From assembly GCF_954871325.1 (NCBI RefSeq), contig NC_088776.1:31730508-31794507 (forward strand): a stretch of DNA of 64,000 nt. The letters are read 5' to 3'. A program made the position numbers and the translations under genes. This document shows, piece by piece, positions 23,536 to 35,763 of the stretch (its first letter is position 1; each line of letters begins with the position of its first letter). The notes below the pieces were generated by a model. It was not told the origin of the DNA. It worked only from the letters and a program-made list of their open reading frames with translations, and searched no databases. The stretch comes from Gordionus sp. m RMFG-2023. Taxonomy: Eukaryota; Nematomorpha; Gordioida; Chordodea; Parachordodidae.

Positions 23536-24988
23536 TTAAACATTTAAATTTAAATTGTGGGATAAAGCCCTTAAATAATCCATCATGGTTCTTGAATGGA
23601 AATCTTCAACAATTAGAAGAATCCTTTTGGATCTTTCTCGATATTCTTTCTTTGACACTGGAGCTAATAGTCCTAAAGAATATTGTTCCAATTTGTAACT
23701 ATTAAGGCTATCTTCGTCTTTGAGAGCTATAAATGAAAAGATTTTTAAAATTTAAAATACAATATAATTACTAACTCTTTATAAATTTCCAGATCGTTGG
23801 ATGATGGGAACTTATATGAGACGAAAAACTCCGATGCCAGCCCTCTACAGAATTATTTGTATTCGGTTCACTAGCTAGTGTCGATTCATAACAATTCCAT
23901 AGGGAAATACCATATATTGGAGACCTCCTCTCCATCGCTATCATTTTCCCAATCCATGTCTCTTCAAAATATTCTATCAAGGGGGCGAGAATAGCCCTAT
24001 TTTCTTGATAGGATATGGAGGCACATAATTCCTCAAATTCGTGAATTACGTTCTCAACTGGGACATATGCTAGTGACATTAACATCTTTATATACATAGC
24101 AAAATTAGTTTCGCTTTTGTATGCATTGCAAATGCGGGGATTTTTCTGGACCGTGCGCCATATGCATTGCGACATATGGAACAGACACCCGAGCATTGCA
24201 GTCATTGGAAATGACTGTTTAAAAGCAGATAAGGCTGCTAATTCAAAATCAATCATAATAACTTTTGGATTTAAAAAAATTTGGAAATTTTTAATTTGAT
24301 TGAAAATATTAAGGTAATCTTGTTGGCGACGTGATCAGAACATAAATAGCGGGAATAATGGTTTTATGTTTCATCCCGTGGATGGTGTATATTTGCTGGA
24401 AGAGAGGGGGGCATGTTTTGAATGTGCCATCTGCATACCATTTATCGCATGTTGATAAAAATTGTAAATTTTTAATGGTAGAAAATATTATGCATCGGTG
24501 ATCATGATGACCACTATCATAAAGTAAAAATTGTTCATTATTATTGGATAATTGATATTCGATTGGTATGACCAAGTCAATCGGGCTTACAGGAACGGCA
24601 GGCGCTTTTCCTACTTGGCGTCTTTTCCTTTGAATTGTCCTTTTAATTAAGGAACAACTGGGCATTTTCCCAGTGGCGGCTATGGATATATTGCTAGATA
24701 TATCGGCTATTATATTATTGGGCAGAGATTGGAAACTAGAAGCCACTTGTTTAATTCTATTTAGCTCTCTTCTTGCTTCAATATCTGCAATGTCTGGTAC
24801 ATGGTTATGTTTGTGATTGTGGAATCTAGGGATTCCGTTCTTAGTTCTTGCACGTCCACTGCATTCGTCCACATTGAATTGAATACATCTCCAATAGGTT
24901 GTTTGGTTAGATGTTTTTTCTATTGAAATAAGTAAAAATCAAGAAGTAGTAACTGTTTGTTTCGACTACTTAAAATAAATTCAGCCAT
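23536..24988 (-). pseudogene. MULE transposase, FLYWCH type, two frameshifts
   Basis: The gene begins at an ATG at 24988 (MAEFILSSRNKQ). A FLYWCH zinc finger spans about 24980-24770 (YWRCIQF, CSGRARTK, HNHKHNH). The MULE catalytic domain follows: ADGTFKTCPPLFQQI carries the first Asp, IMIDFELAALSAF the second with GCLFHMSQC after it, and NNSVEGWHRSF the final Glu. A 49-bp GT-AG intron (23775-23727) joins WKFIK to TLKDEDSLNSY, and the frame ends at 23536. Two single-base-type frameshifts are visible, near 24935 and near 24325. Otherwise the roughly 450-residue frame is open, so decay is recent. It would act in the nucleus on the terminal arrays. Confidence 0.85.
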
Positions 24989-25269
24989 AATTTAAAAAAA
25001 AAGATAATTAAGATATTAATGTATTAAATAAATGATGGTAAATTGAGATGTAAGATTGGTCTTTTGTAAGTATTTCATACATATCGAAATATTTAATATT
25101 TATAATAAAAGTTAACACATAGTATATGGCCAGTCAATACATACTATGTTTTGACTGGCCAGAAAAACAATATGCACACCCTAAGTAATAATTACACAAA
25201 TTTATACAAAAATGTTATATATTATATAGATTAACATTTTTTATAATATAATCATATTCTTTAAATAAA

Positions 25270-25650
25270 ATTTTATAAATAATTCTCTATAAAATCATCC
25301 TCTATAAAATCATTCTCTGTAAAATCATTCTCTATAAAATCATTCTCTATAAAATCATTCTCTGTAAAAACATTCTCTATAAAATAATTCTCTATAAAAA
25401 AATTCTCTTTAAACGACATTCTCTATAAAAAAATTCTCTTTAAACGACATTCTCTTTAATTGTTTTCTCTGTAAAAGTTTCTCTGTAAAATACATTCTCT
25501 ATAAAATAATTCTCTATAAAAAAATTCTCTTTAAACGACATTCTCTTTAATTGTTTTCTCTTTAAACGACATTCTCTTTAATTGTTTTCTCTGTAAAATG
25601 TTTTTCTGTAATTGTTTTCTCTGTAATGGTTTCTCTGGAATGACGTGGAA
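25270..25650 (-). repeat. Right MULE terminal array
   Basis: Tandem units of the form ATTCTCTATAAAATC, ATTCTCTTTAAACGAC and TTGTTTTCTCTGTAA form the inverted counterpart of the left array. Six near-perfect AAAATCATTCTCT units open the array at 25288-25370, showing local homogenisation. Confidence 0.8.
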
Positions 25651-26640
25651 CCGTAAAACAAGCAATGATATAATGATAATATAAATAATTATTCGGAAAT
25701 CTAAAAATTTTTTTTTAATTAAAGATAATATTTCGTTCGAAGATTGATTATTAATTTATATTGATAGGATTATTTTCCCTGATAATCTAAAGAAGGAGGT
25801 TTTGAATGTCACTTATCAAGGACATTCTGGGATAGTGAGGATATAATCATTATGCATACTATGTTTTTTGGGCAAATCTTGATCGTAATGTTGATGATTT
25901 CGTTAACTACTGCAAGAGTATCAGGAAATAACACTGGAACCCAGAGAAGTGCCTTTATACATTTGGAACATTTTCCTACCCGACCTTTGGAAGGAATATA
26001 TTGAATTGACAGGCTCCATATTTGGAAGTATTGGTTAATTTGGGTGGACGCCTTCACTATATGGGTTAAAGTTGCAATTTTAACAAATATTAATTTGGCG
26101 AGTTTAATAAATAATTTGCTTAATTATTTAACTAGATTTGGGTTACATTGTTTCAGGTAACGGTATTCAGTTTACTGGATCTGAATTTAAGACCTTTCTT
26201 TTTAGAGACAACATAAACTATTTTAGATCAGCCCCTTATAGCCCAAAATCGAATGTTTTGGTTGAGCGCTACATACAATAAAGACGCGTTTCTATGCTGG
26301 AAGAAAATGGGGGACTACGGATCAATTAAATTTAGCATGTTTTAATTACTCACTAAAAAATCACCTGCTGAAATTGTGTTTGGAAGGCCGCTCAGGACGA
26401 CTTTAGATCAGTGGAAAATATATACGAGAGAAAGGACTGAAAACGGGAAACAAAAATATTATAAAAAGAGAAGCGTTGAATTCCGTGAATTTGAAGAAAA
26501 GCAAAAGGTTTGGGTAGAAAACGAAAGGACTGCGGGTTGGCATGAAGGGACAGTGGCTCAGTGCGATATTGTATGATGTTGAGTCTGATGGTATTGTAAA
26601 AAAAACAAGCATGCCGACCAACTGAGTGGGGAGAACTTTA

Positions 26641-27250
26641 ATATATTAACTTTAAAAAATTGTATTTAATTTTAGGATACAATTTATACAATTATATAAT
26701 AATTTAATTGATTGTACTTTCGATGAAAATAAAAACATATTATTGTTAAGTTAAATTATCATTTGATCTTTTCATTTTGTTAAAATAAAATTATATTTTA
26801 TTCTTATAAAACCTTTCATATCTTAAACATCACAAGGTAGGGTGGGGCGGGGGTAAATATTTGGCTCCAATTTTTTCTTTCATGCAGTTGCTTACTATCC
26901 CCTCACTTGTTTGTGTTGTGCCCGCCTAAAATGGTAACATTTTATTTTCAATTTCATAGAAATAAATAAAAAATATTGTGTAGAATCATACCCTGATTCA
27001 TTCAACTCCATCTGTTTATGTGCTTTGCTAGAACTCATGTTTTTTTTAAATTCATTTTTGGAAATATTTTTTAAAATATATTTTAGCAGCGATAGATTAT
27101 ATGGTGTTGAATTCTTTAAAAATAGGTCTTAATTCAAATCCACATGTCTTGGGGTTTAAAATAATTAATAATTTGTTTTTAGTGATATTTATTAAAGAAA
27201 AATAGGGATGACAATTGTGATTTTTGTGAATTATATTAATCATTGAAATT
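26641..27250. other. AT-rich stretch, no gene seen
   Basis: It may hold the eroded 3' LTR of Gypsy fossil 2, as a purine-rich tract (GTGGGGAGAAC) ends at about 26637, but no matching 5' copy was found. A short G-rich patch at 26836-26855 is unexplained. Confidence 0.4.
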
Positions 27251-28182
27251 TAGTGCTGTAAACGTTACTTCAAAAAAGAAACGCTTTATCCGTTACATTT
27301 CAAAAATGGAACGCGTTACTATTATATTACGTTACCTCGCGAAAAAAGGAACACGTTACTCGTTACTTAAAAATACTAAAATATTATATAAATTTCTTTT
27401 TATTTATTTTTTTCCCCATAGATAATAAAAATAATTTATACAAAAATAAATAAGATAAGTTTTTTTGTAATGATTTTATATTTATTTTTAACAACAATTG
27501 ATTTTCAAAATTTGATTAGATAAACAAGTACGCTTAGTGATCAACATAGGTTTCTGTGTAAACACTCCAACCCGCAGATGATGGGAGGTTTGTATTATAT
27601 TTAATAAATAAAAATTTTAATTGGAGTAATTTATAAAAAAATATTTAAAATATGGTCTTATTTTCAAAATATCTTATTAGATTCATAAGAATTTCATTAT
27701 GAACCTCATCAATTTTTTTAAAACTTAATCTGAATTTAATCTGAATTCATGTGTTTAGTGTCATATACTTTTTTTAGATTTGAGCTTGGACATTGAAGTT
27801 GAGATACTTGAATTAGGGCACAATCTACACCTACAAAGTAAATTTAGTGTCTTTTGTTTCATACTGGGCCATCATTTTATCTGGAGAAATAACTACTATT
27901 GACATTCTTTATAAAATAAGTTATAATATTAGAGAACATAAATTAACGTATCTTGATTGGTTCAATATTGATAAGATTAACCAACTTGTCTGCATAAAAT
28001 TCATTAACAAAAATATAATAAATAAAATAAAAATGAAGAACTTTGGTGGATCTGAATTGAAAACTCAGCTTAAATTATAACGAGTAAGATCTTGCGTTTC
28101 CATTACTCTTAAAATAAACTCGTTAAATTTCGAAACAAGTAATGAACGACGTTCCTTTCATCGACTTTATTTTACAGCAATA
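27251..28182. mobile_element. Non-autonomous hAT with perfect 8-bp duplication
   Basis: The ends are TAGTGCTGTAAACG (27251) and TTTTACAGCAATA (ending 28182). TTGAAATT flanks both sides exactly (27243-27250 and 28183-28190). CGTTAC and GGAACGCG motifs recur in the first 120 bp and, inverted, in the last 100 bp; these are probable subterminal transposase sites. A 77-codon plus-strand ORF (27847-28080, MSFVSYWAIILSGEITT) resembles no transposase I know and may be chance. The start at 60423 belongs to the same family. Confidence 0.85.
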
Positions 28183-28703
28183 TTGAAATTACATCAATAT
28201 ATATCGAAAATTTACATTTAATGCCAAAAAAATAAAGTTTTAAAATAATAGACGCGCTAATTAAATAAAACTAATATAGAGTCTTGTTTAGCTTATCATT
28301 CAGAAAATGTTATTAATTTTTAAAAAAACAGGTAAATTTATCAAATATCAAAAAAACTTTAGCCATTACTAAAATACACATCCCTACGCATTCTTGATAA
28401 TTATTATTTTTAAAAAATGAATGTACAATCATGTTTAACTTTTTAAAAGGATCCAGAATGTTAATATTCATTTAAATTTTGCTAAATTAGTGGATATTGT
28501 ACTTTTCAAAATTATTAATAATAATAAATATAAATATTTTTTATATCGCGAACAGAGATGATTATTTTATATAAAAATAAATAAATAAAAACATCAATAT
28601 TGATAAAAATGACTTGACATTTAGAAAGATTATATAATCATGTTTATAAAATTTATATTGAAATGCCATTATAATTTTTTGATATTTATCTTAAAGAGTA
28701 CCA
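28183..28703. other. AT-rich stretch, no gene seen
   Basis: Simple A/T-run sequence between two hAT insertions. No coding or repeat signal stands out. Confidence 0.5.
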
Positions 28704-30528
28704 CAGGCGCGTAACCAATGGGGGGGGGGGAGGGGGAAATTTCACCCCCCATAGCAAATTTGACTGTTTTTCTAAATATTATTTTAAGATAATAAAAAAT
28801 TTTACCCCGACCCCCGGACCCCCTCCCTCCTGCTCCATCAAAATTTTTCAATATCAAGCAGAGTTTATCCTTACTACTAGTTGCATTAATAAATGATTTT
28901 CCTATAGCTCACTACTATGTAGAAATTTACAAAAACAAAATTTCGATTTGGTTCAAGTTATTGATTTGGAGGAAAATGTGGACAGGAAGAATGAATGTAG
29001 TTGAATATTTCATAATATTTATATAGACGCTGAATCAAACTAAATCTTATAAAATATCCAATTTCATTCCATTCTTAGATACTTTTTTATCGCAAATTAA
29101 AGTACGGTTTTTAGATAAAAAACAAGTCCTTTGGTAATCTTCAAATTTTATTACCTAAAGACCCTTCTTCGTTTTCTGATGCCATTATTGGTATAATTAA
29201 ATATTTAGCAAAATTTTGTTCCTATGATGTTGATACTGAAATCAATTTAATCAGTGAATTCGAATTGTGGTATAAATATTTACTACGTTTATTATTTTAC
29301 CTGAGCATGCTATTGATGCGCTCAATCGGTATAAGGAGGCTTAATTTCCAAATATTTTGAAGGTATTTAATATTCTTGCATGTTTGCCTATTACAACATA
29401 TACGAATGAAAGGAACTTTTTCAAATTGAGAAGGTTGAAAACTTATTTACAAAATACTACTTCTCGGCTAAATGGGTTAGCCATGTTAAATATCCACAGA
29501 GATTTATTTCCAACGACAAAGAAAATTCTTGATGAATTGGAAAAATTCCCACGAAAATTAAAAATCGCATTATAATTCTAGTATTTAATAAATTTTTTAT
29601 ATAATATTGTATTTAATAAGTTATAAAAACTTGTTCTTTAAAAAATTTTCTAGTCAATATTTTATACACACTACAATTAGAATTTTCAATCAAAAAAATT
29701 TTATATTTATATTATATGAGAATTTAAGCTGAGGCTAGTTTTTAAAGCAAATTTATAAAAAAAAAAAATGACACTAAACTTTATTTCAATTTTATATTTT
29801 TTAAAAAAAATTTATCTATAATATACCTAACTTAAAATAAAAATTGGGTTATAACTTTTATTTCTTCTTATATTCATAAGCGCGAATTAGTAATCAGGAG
29901 ACCCAAAAGAAAGCGACTACTTACGTCAACGCATAGGAATTCAGATTATAAAATCTAATTTTACACGCCATAGGTTCATTCCTCGAAGCCGATTAATCTA
30001 GATTTTCTTCTTCTTCCCTAAATTATTTAAACCCCCCCCCCCCCCCTTCTTCATATAATCATTTGCATTTATTATATTTCTATTATATCTATTATTATAC
30101 TTTTCTAATATATAATTATAGAAATACTATAAAAAGCATATTTTCATTTAAATAATACTTTCAATTATTTATAAAGATGATGAAGTCCTTGTTTGTTAAA
30201 TTTCTTTAATCTTCTAGAATTATGTTTTGGACATGATTTTATTTTTATACTATCATTTTGTCAGATTTAATTTGTCTTTATTAATAAATGTTAAATTTAA
30301 AAATTATAAAAAAAATTTCTTAAATAATTAATTTATAAAAGGAACCAAAATTCAAATAAAAGTTAAAAATATTAATATAATTATTATTGAATTATGAATA
30401 ATTTAAAAGAATAGATCAAAGATATGACCCGGCCGAAGGTGAGGAAAAAGCTGGCCAAAGGGGGTTTGGAGGCAAAGTCCCCAAAAAAATTCCCCCCCCC
30501 CTATAGGAAAATCCTGGATACGCCACTG
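28704..30528 (+). mobile_element. hAT element with perfect 8-bp duplication
   Basis: The ends are CAGGCGCGTAACC (28704), followed by a run of G, and GGATACGCCACTG (ending 30528), preceded by a run of C. Both sides carry GAGTACCA exactly (28696-28703 and 30529-30536). The interior holds a plus-strand transposase remnant ending at 29575. At 1825 bp it is shorter than a complete hAT. The identical duplications mark this as one of the more recent insertions. Confidence 0.9.
28860..29575 (+). pseudogene. hAT transposase C-terminal half
   Basis: Broken frames from about 28870 lead into a clean 72-codon frame (29357-29575). It contains ILACLPITTYTNERNF, LRRLKTYLQNTTSRLN and GLAMLNIHRDL, the complete hAT C-terminal dimerisation domain of the animal zinc-finger (ZMYM-like) group. 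Upstream pieces include SNFIPFLDTFLSQIKVRF (about 29060-29120) and SSFSDAIIGIIKYLAKF (about 29170-29220). The zinc-finger N-terminus is missing. A paralogous copy is at 58090-58655. Confidence 0.8.
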
Positions 30529-30669
30529 GAGTACCACATATGGCAGTTATAATTTGAAAGTGAAAATATCATGCATGCTGATTTTCAAGATTTCTTTATA
30601 GGGATATGACATGAGTAATAAAAATTATAAAATTTAAAAAAATTTATAAATAAGAAAACAGGAGCTACA

Positions 30670-30779
30670 TAGTGATCTGCATCGGGCCTAATTTTTCAAG
30701 CTCGGCCCGGACCGCGAAATTTTTTTTACAAAAGTTTTGCCGGCCCGGCCCTAACCCCGACCCAGCCCGGCCCGATGCT
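30670..30779. mobile_element. GGCC-rich hAT MITE fragment, copy 2
   Basis: It begins TAGTGATCTGCATCGGGCC, the same terminus as the complete copies at 12660 and 35347 (right ends, inverted), and stops after about 110 bp at CCCGGCCCGATGC. The AT-rich middle and far end are missing. Confidence 0.75.
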
Positions 30780-31439
30780 TCCGAAATTTTATTTCTAAGA
30801 TACTTGGTGGAAATTTTTTAATAAGATACAAGATGATCTTTACACAAATAATATACCAAATTATTAAACTCAAATTTTCACAACTTGCTGCATCATTTCT
30901 TACTTTTGTTATAATTGTTGAGATAGATTTCCACACTATTTCTGCCATAATAGATATGACTTCATTTTGACTTTGAGGTGATGTGAATTATTTGGTATTG
31001 ATTTTATAATTTTTTCATCTTTTTGGCAGGTGTTTCCATCTACAACATCAGTTATTGAAGTAGAATCAGACCCCCAGGGAGACTTATGCTAGAAATTATA
31101 TCAAATCAAATATCGATTTCAAATAATATCAATTAAGCTCAACTTGATGGATCGTTATATTTTGGTATCTTTCTTACTATTTTTATCAAGTCATATTGAA
31201 TTTAAATGACCTTTAGAGTTTCATGCTTTAACAATTTTTTTTTAATTTCGTCGTTATTTTATTTAGATTTAATGGTTAATGACTAAGGAAAATTAAATGA
31301 CAAATATTTTTTGGAAATTTTGAGGCCAGAAATAATTTTGGAAACCTTTTTTGGATGCCAAAAAATTCCGGAGGCCAGAGAATTTTTTGTGGGGGAAGGA
31401 CAGGTCTTTCCCCGTGGCCATGGCTTCAAAGTTATAATT
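30780..31439. other. Unassigned stretch with a short minus ORF
   Basis: On the minus strand, 30948-30780 is open (MAEIVWKSISTIITKVRN). A preceding piece at about 31060-30960 reads SITDVVDGNTCQKDE. Neither is recognised. GC-richer patches near 31320-31425 (TTCCGGAGGCCAGAG) may be remains of a DNA-transposon end. Confidence 0.3.
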
Positions 31440-31612
31440 TAAAAGAAGTCAAATGTGAATTCCAAGGAACGATTGCAATACTGGATTAAGTGTTATTGAC
31501 ATTGGCTTATTTCCGCGAGAATAAAGTTTGGATTAACGTATAATTATATTAATCTAAGTGAAGGGTTAAATATTCATCGCTATTATTATAAATATATCTT
31601 TTAAAACGCTTC
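31440..31612 (+). pseudogene. Possible transposase helix-turn-helix remnant
   Basis: The plus strand reads FQGTIAILD and then VLLTLAYFRENKVWINV. This resembles the N-terminal helix-turn-helix of IS5/Harbinger-like transposases, where a LLTL-x-Y-x-R core is usual. Decayed codons follow with SEGLNIHRYYYKYI-like residues split over frames. The piece is short and the match is from memory. Confidence 0.25.
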
Positions 31613-32739
31613 CTATATCATGTATGAATAAACATAAAACTATTTGTTACTCATAAATACTCATTCATTAAATGGTGCACAAATACATATTAATTAAATT
31701 TTCATTTAATCCTGTAATTTCAATTAATGAATGCAATTGGTATTATTAGTCTCTCTCGTCTCTATATATATATATAATTAATTGAAAGTATAATAAATTA
31801 CACAATTTTTTTTTAAAAAAGGAGGATATTATTAATAAATTATATAGAGTTTATTTTTTATAAATAATATATATAATAATAATAAAAATACGTCCTAAAA
31901 AATTATCATATTTTTATATTTAATACCTTAATCGATCCTTTGTACAAGATCTTAATGAAGATTTATATCAACTTTTTGGGGAATGCTTTATATCTTCGCT
32001 TCAACTGAATAATTTATTTTAAGATTATTATTATATTAATTTTACAAATATAAAATCGTTTATTATTTATTCTTTATTAATTTTTGAAATTAACATTTAT
32101 ATTCAAAATATTAGTTGTATAATCTACTCGTCTGTTATAGGTCCATTAGACATAGTTTCTTAAATTTTAAAAATATTTTAAATATTGATAATTGGTCGAT
32201 CTCTATAGAAAAATTACTAAGATGTTAATGCTATTCTCAATCGTCTTTATGATATTTGCCAAAGCCTCATCACATTTTAATCAGAAAAGTAAAATTTGCA
32301 TTATATGTTAAAGTTTTATCATGGAAATAAAAAAACTTAAATTAGATTTAATTAACGAATGTTTATATTTTGCAATTCATTTTATACTTAAAATATTATA
32401 ATTTAATCTTTTACTAAGATATTCATACAATAATACACATAGAGAAACCCGATTTACAAAGTTAAAGCAGCCTTTTGAGACATTCATTTATTTTTATATT
32501 TAAAAATTTTTATTTGAAATAAATTTACAGGCTTCATTTTAAAAAAATATCTCTGATTTTAAATAATTTTATAAATTTCAAAAATTTATTTAATATGTGA
32601 AGATTTTAAATTTGTATATGTCAAATGAGATATGAAATCCATAGAGATTTGAAATCTTTATATTTTAAATCATTTACCGAGGAATTTTTTTAATTTGAAA
32701 AATCCGTTTGACAGAAAATGTAATATAAAATGTCTAGAG
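31613..32739. other. AT-rich stretch with one signal-peptide-like ORF
   Basis: A plus-strand ATG at 32222 opens MLMLFSIVFMIFAKASSHF, a hydrophobic run resembling a secretion signal, followed by a possible GTAAAA donor at 32288. An upstream open piece (about 31927-32020) reads FVQDLNEDLYQLFGECF. No family is recognised. In this base composition both may be chance. Confidence 0.25.
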
Positions 32740-32741
32740 TA

Positions 32742-33525
32742 AGGGAGACCGAGATTATATTGTCCAAAAATGAAGTGATATAAAAATTAGATGAAGCAAA
32801 TTTTCCAAAATATCTTAATTCAGTTTAATTATTTATATATCTCTATGCTAGAAATTAATATTTATGAAAAAAACTTTTAGTTTTAATTAATATAAAATTT
32901 TTTTAAAAAATGAAAATTTAAGAATAAAAAACACCCGGAGTATCTTTTAGCCTTTCACCTTTTTATTTTTAAAAATTTTTTAATACAAAAATTTTAATTT
33001 TAAGTAAATTAATGAGAATATATTATCAAATATTGTAAATGTAGCATGTTCATCCATAAAATATACATCACCCAAGAGAACTTGTTGTCACTTAAAACTG
33101 TCATATAATTTAAAAAAAACAAGTCAACCATATTCATATTGTCATTCGAGACCTTAGATAAACTCGCGGCTTCTGATATTCTCATAAATATAGTTGGATT
33201 TTTTTATATTAAAAATAAATATCTAAAAACATGCTAAAGATCTTCATATTTAGTTAAAATTTAATTTAAAGATATTAATATTAATATCAATATTTTTATA
33301 TCTGACAAAATTAAGATTACTTATCACTTAGAATTGATATTTAGTCTGAGTAATTTATGTAAAAATATTTATTGGTAAAAATGTAAAAAATTAAAAAGTT
33401 ACTATTGATCTGTTAAAATTTTAATTTGCATTTAAAACTTTACATAAATATATTTCTGCGAAATAGAAGCATCTTGTTAAAATACATTCATGATTTAAAC
33501 AAATAACACTATTCCCGGTCTCTCC
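32742..33525. mobile_element. TA-flanked MITE, copy A
   Basis: The ends AGGGAGACCGAGATTA (32742) and, in reverse complement, GGAGAGACCGGGAATA (33525) are inverted repeats, with TA at 32740-32741 and 33526-33527. On the minus strand about 58 codons are open (about 33183-33010, starting MRISEAASLSKVSNDNM), possibly a transposase scrap. Copy B lies 465 bp downstream. Confidence 0.6.
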
Positions 33526-33990
33526 TATCCATATTGTAGATTTCAGGTAATTTTTCTGTGAACTTTTGAACTATTCTTATTTTATATTTATATAACAAAA
33601 TTTATGGCCAAAATTAACTGAAATTCATAGGATAGGTACAAGGCTGGAATACACTTTTTTTAAATCAGGTTTTTAAAATGTAAAAATTCCTTTGAATAAA
33701 TAATACAAAAATGAGAGATTTCTAATTGTAATCAATTATTTCTGATAAACATTTGTCAGGTATATTCAAAAATTAATTAAATACATCTTATTTAGGGTTT
33801 TCTAATATGATATTTCAAATTATATTGATCTAGTACAAATCATCATTGAATATATAGGGAAGTATTCTTGATAATGGTATCGATAGCGAGAGATTTATTT
33901 TCACCAAAAGATTTTTCTTAAAGTCAATCGTTCCAGCTTTTTATTCATTTACTTCACATGTGTGATACCCCCTCTCTCTTTTTCTACATA

Positions 33991-34873
33991 GGGGAGACTA
34001 GGGTTAGGTAAACCCTGGGGCTTGTCAAAATTTCATTTTAAAATTAAATTCACCAGATGGTTAAAATTTAATCCTAATATAGTTTCTATTAGTTTACACC
34101 TATAGACAAAAAATCTTTTAAAATAATTAATTATTAAAAATTTTATTTAAGAAATAAAATTTTGATGAAATTTTCAAAAGATTTTTACAAGACAGAATTT
34201 TAATTTTTATTAAAATATAATAATTTATATGTGAAATAAATTTTATAGGAAAATTTAAACACTCTTCTATAATTTGGGTAAATTTTATGAGTATTTATTA
34301 TGTCTAGATATCATTTCAATTATGATTTGCCAATTTAGAGCTAGCGGGGCTTGCTAAACCATATACATCAATTATGATAGTTAATAATGAAAAAAATTAA
34401 AATCTTGAATAGGCAATTTCATGGCTGTTTATGATTGGTATTTAGGATTTATGCTAAGATGTCATAATCTCAAGATCCTTATTTTTCTTTATCCAAAATA
34501 TTAACCTAAATTATGTTTCAATTTTTATATATAATTAGCTTCAATTTAGTATTATGATATTTTGAACATTACAAATAATATTATACGTATCATTATTAAT
34601 AAATGAAAATTCATTTCAATTTATTAACAAATGGTTTAAGAAACCTCTTGAAGTGGGTTGTCTCACCCCGCTATTGGGTTTTTGGACAAAATTTCCACAT
34701 TTACAAAAAATAAAATTTAAAAAAAATCATTATATTCTTAAAATTTTTATATAAGGCACCTTTATAGAGTATAGTCTTAGATATCTAATCATATATTATT
34801 TTTCATATTATCTAAAAACCAGGAACTATAGCTAATTTTGTAAAAATCGGTTCGATTAACTCCAGTCTCCCCC
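33991..34873. mobile_element. TA-flanked MITE, copy B
   Basis: The ends GGGGAGACTAGGGTTA (33991) and, in reverse complement, GGGGGAGACTGGAGTTA (34873) match each other and copy A, with TA at 33989-33990 and 34874-34875. No coding capacity. TA target sites suggest the Tc1/mariner or pogo group. Confidence 0.6.
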
Positions 34874-35346
34874 TAACATGCCTTTTAAAAATTTAATTTT
34901 GATCGAAATATTTTATATATAAACAATAAAATTTAAAATTCTATTTTAAAAGTGACCATTTTCTCTCATAAATATAATTGTAAATTTAGAAAATAAGATA
35001 ATTTACACATCTTTTGCAGATCTATGTTTTGTACCCTAGATGCTTTGATAGTTGTGTTCCCATAAAATATCACGAAAGATAAACTTTATTTAAAAATCTC
35101 GTATGAATGTCTATATGTTAATCAGATTATCAGCATGTTGAGATTTTTTTTATTTTTCAGTTTTAACTTGTTGTTTATTGTTTTGCCTTATATACTCTTT
35201 TAATCAGGCGGAATAAGCCGACTCACACTTTTAATTTGTTAATCGATAATATGATTTATATATAATTTGAAATAAATATTCTTTCTGGTCCAAACAAATT
35301 ATATAAAATACTTTGGCTGCGCCCTCATTTATGAACTACTAGATAC

Positions 35347-35755
35347 TAGAGATCTGCAAAGTTAGGCCCGACCCGAGTCCGGCCCGGCCCAAACGGGCTT
35401 CGGGGGCTCGTGTCTAATTTTATTTAAAATAATCGGGTTCGGGCCGGGCCTAATATTTTAAATAAAATTTTGGGGCCGGGTCGGGTCGGACCTTGGAAAT
35501 TTTATTAATATAAATTTATCAATTTAATATAGAATTTTTTATGTAATTTTTGATTTAATTTATTGAAACTAAATGCTATATAACATATGTATATTATTTT
35601 AAGTAATAATAAAAATTAATTTCTATATTTAAATAAATTCGGGTCTGGCCAGGCCGATAAATTTTTTAAATAAATTTCGGATTCGGGCGGGGCCGGCAAA
35701 ACTTTTTTAAAAAAAATTTCGGGCCGGGCTTGATTAGGCCCGATGCAGATCACTA
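35347..35755. mobile_element. GGCC-rich hAT MITE, copy 3 (complete)
   Basis: This 409-bp element runs from TAGAGATCTGCAAAG to GATGCAGATCACTA. Flanking 8-mers CTAGATAC (35339-35346) and GTAGATAG (35756-35763) share six of eight bases. GGCCCGACCCG-type blocks lie within about 130 bp of each end and an A/T-rich centre lies between. It matches copy 1 end to end. Confidence 0.85.
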
Positions 35756-35763
35756 GTAGATAG

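Larger units (their letters stand above)
22604..25650 (-). mobile_element. Mutator-like element (MULE) with repeat-array TIRs
   Basis: Long inverted ends of about 450-550 bp (22604-23170 and 25270-25650) are built of tandem short units such as TTACAGAGAAAAC, AAAGAGAATGTCG and TATAGAGAAT. The outer tips are GGGTATCGCGTCATT and, in reverse complement, GGTTCCACGTCATT. The flanks TAGTAAAAC (22595-22603) and CCGTAAAAC (25651-25659) share seven of nine bases, fitting the 9-bp duplication of MULEs. A single minus-strand transposase gene fills the centre. The element sits in Gypsy fossil 2. It looks the least decayed of the large DNA transposons here. Confidence 0.85.
19640..26640 (+). mobile_element. 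Ty3/Gypsy LTR retrotransposon fossil 2
   Basis: Parts in order on the plus strand: the end of reverse transcriptase with VFLDDVIIAG (about 19690-19800), RNase H with the TDHKPLKY block (about 20110-20449, resuming at 22425), zinc-binding integrase head with HSGIV (about 25760-25950), integrase core (about 26150-26300) and C-terminal tail (26376-26640). The 5' third and both LTRs are not recognisable. It is broken, with more than a dozen breaks, and old. Two DNA transposons interrupt it: a hAT at 20450-22424 and a MULE at 22604-25650. Host sequence on each side rejoins at the target duplications. Confidence 0.8.

Noticed and set aside
24117-24299. 60-codon plus-strand ORF
   Set aside because: Antisense to the catalytic core of the MULE transposase.
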